Part shown: positions 63,082 through 64,000 of the stretch, piece by piece | Layout of the letters: every line of letters begins with the position of its first letter | Position numbering within the stretch: position 1 is the first letter of the stretch | Program-made: the position numbers and the translations under genes | Notes under the pieces: generated by a model | What the model saw: the letters and a program-made list of their open reading frames with translations, nothing else | Databases searched by the model: none | What the model was told of the DNA's origin: nothing | From: Lactobacillus crispatus | GTDB taxonomy: Bacteria; Bacillota; Bacilli; Lactobacillales; Lactobacillaceae | Reading direction: 5' to 3' | DNA: 64,000 bases | NCBI RefSeq assembly: GCF_018987235.1 | Contig: NZ_CP072197.1 | Span: 1,364,001-1,428,000 of the forward strand

Positions 63082-64000
63082 TTATTTGCTTAAAATATAT
63101 TTTGTAGCTCTGCCTTCACCCATTCTTCTAATATAACCTTGTTTTTCTAGTTGCCGCAAAATCTTCAAAACTTTCGTCCTACCAAACTTACTCATTTGGC
63201 TAATTTGCTTCGTAGTATCCGCACCTTCATGAATTATTTGATATACTTTCTTTTCATCATTAGACAGATCGTCCGTAATAAACTTTAAAACTGGCAATAT
63301 TATCTTTATCGAATTATCAAAAATTTTAAACTGCGGTTGAACCAAACTACTTCTATAAGAATCATTTATTCTTCTTACACCTGTACCAAATTGCTCAATT
63401 AATCCTAACCTAAAGAAAACATTAGCAATAATTGGATTACGCAAAATGGAAATCTGACCTGAAAGATATTCTTCTTTGCTAAGTCCTTGTGGCAATCCAC
63501 CTGGAAATACTACTTCAATTCTATCATCATACATAGAAATTTTAATTTGCGAGTTAATGTTCCAAACTCGATGAACTAAGGCATTGGCTATTGCCTCACG
63601 AAAAGCTTCTTCTGGAATCTGACTTACAATATTTCGCGTTGCTCCCTGTATTTCTTCATGTTGATAATATTGACGATATTTTTGAATTGCTTGCTTATAC
63701 TCTTTAAGAATAGATTCATGCTCATAACTTGCTCGATCAAGCATAATATTAATGCTTTCACCAAACCGAACAATATCAATTCCACGATAATTATTTTTGT
63801 CTGCCAAAAGCTCACCGGCGTTAGTGTAACTAGTATCCTTATGCTCTAAATTAAGCGTAATCAATATATCAGATGTTAAACTTTTAATTCCTATCTTTTC
63901 TTTTAATGCTTCTTCTAAAATGTTAAATGACAAATTTTGGTTCATCGCGGTTAAACTATCATAGGTTCTATTTTCACCAATTAAGATTAACTGTGATAAT
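63082..64000 (-). CDS. ATP-binding regulator (AlbA_2/HATPase_c_4 type), 5' partial
   Basis: The frame is open to the window edge, so the start lies outside; the Met at 63945 is internal (LSQLILIGENRTYDSLTAMNQ). The visible 306 codons hold the conserved PEEAFREAIANALVHRVW region of the HATPase_c_4 domain, FPGGLPQGLSKEEYLSGQ, RNPIIANVFFRLGLIEQFGTGVRRI, and a C-terminal winged-helix (STKQISQMSKFGRTKVLKIL-like, about 235-285). The N-terminal AlbA_2 (Schlafen-like) domain is expected beyond the edge. These proteins are probable transcription regulators or nucleic-acid-acting ATPases. Confidence 0.85.
   Translation of the reverse strand, partial: LSQLILIGENRTYDSLTAMNQNLSFNILEEALKEKIGIKSLTSDILITLNLEHKDTSYTNAGELLADKNNYRGIDIVRFGESINIMLDRASYEHESILKEYKQAIQKYRQYYQHEEIQGATRNIVSQIPEEAFREAIANALVHRVWNINSQIKISMYDDRIEVVFPGGLPQGLSKEEYLSGQISILRNPIIANVFFRLGLIEQFGTGVRRINDSYRSSLVQPQFKIFDNSIKIILPVLKFITDDLSNDEKKVYQIIHEGADTTKQISQMSKFGRTKVLKILRQLEKQGYIRRMGEGRATKYILSK

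Noticed and set aside
63430..63450. GATTACGCAAAA inside the ATP-binding regulator gene as a further Com-box
   Set aside because: Only four A residues, inside coding sequence and with no gene start downstream on minus within a sensible distance.

Overview
The window is typical low-GC Lactobacillus chromosome, most like the L. acidophilus/helveticus/crispatus lineage. The signs are AT-rich codon use, lactobacillus-specific small families (DUF1831, DUF3397, DUF4044), the complete dcw cell-division cluster in Firmicutes order, T-box controlled ileS and valS, and lactobacillus-type IS30 and IS607 elements. The species was not determined. Most genes are on the minus strand.

Layout. 1-1060: start of an RNase J gene, then divergent rpsO and rpsT. 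1060-5000: late-competence operon comEA-comEC with holA behind it. 5069-8663: sepM/ylbL, coaD, rsmD, ylbG, ftsW. 8763-10770: typA with a structured leader. 10860-14645 (plus strand): def, a candidate small RNA on the opposite strand, rpoY-rnjA, and a lipid kinase. 14671-16308: NERD protein. 16415-27489: housekeeping run recD2, TPR, phosphatase, mnmA, DUF1831, cysteine desulfurase, mtnN, Nudix, CSD-like and ileS with its T-box. 27711-41115: dcw cluster divIVA-ylmH-yggT-sepF-ftsZ-ftsA-ftsQ-murG-murD-mraY-pbp2B-ftsL-rsmH-mraZ, headed by periodic MraZ-box-like repeats. 41286-49900: DUF3397, DUF4044, mreBCD, radC, HAD phosphatase, folC, and valS with its T-box. 49957-64000 is accessory: a HigBA-type toxin-antitoxin pair, two broken genes (flavoprotein and AraC regulator), an unknown 309-aa protein, a Ca-type P-ATPase, an intact IS607-type tnpA/tnpB element, an IS30 element inserted in an Rpn-family remnant, a DUF3990 two-gene module, gtrAB, a second Rpn remnant, rsuA and a partial ATP-binding regulator.

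The most interesting pattern is one 15-16 bp motif, on the minus strand T(6-7)GCGTAATAA, found four times (5012, 45052, 50674, 60316). Each copy lies upstream of a minus-strand gene. Two precede known late-competence genes (comEA and radC) at almost identical spacing, so I read it as the lactobacillus Com-box recognised by the ComX/SigH-type competence sigma factor. The other two precede the HigBA-like toxin-antitoxin operon and the DUF3990/DUF3791-like pair. This suggests that two accessory toxin-like modules have been joined to the competence regulon.

Other points of interest are a ~100-nt candidate small RNA with a clear promoter and terminator (11463-11566), a terminator-like hairpin inside the typA leader, a TnpB with a likely guide-RNA scaffold downstream, and an IS30 insertion flanked by an unusually long (13-16 bp) direct repeat.
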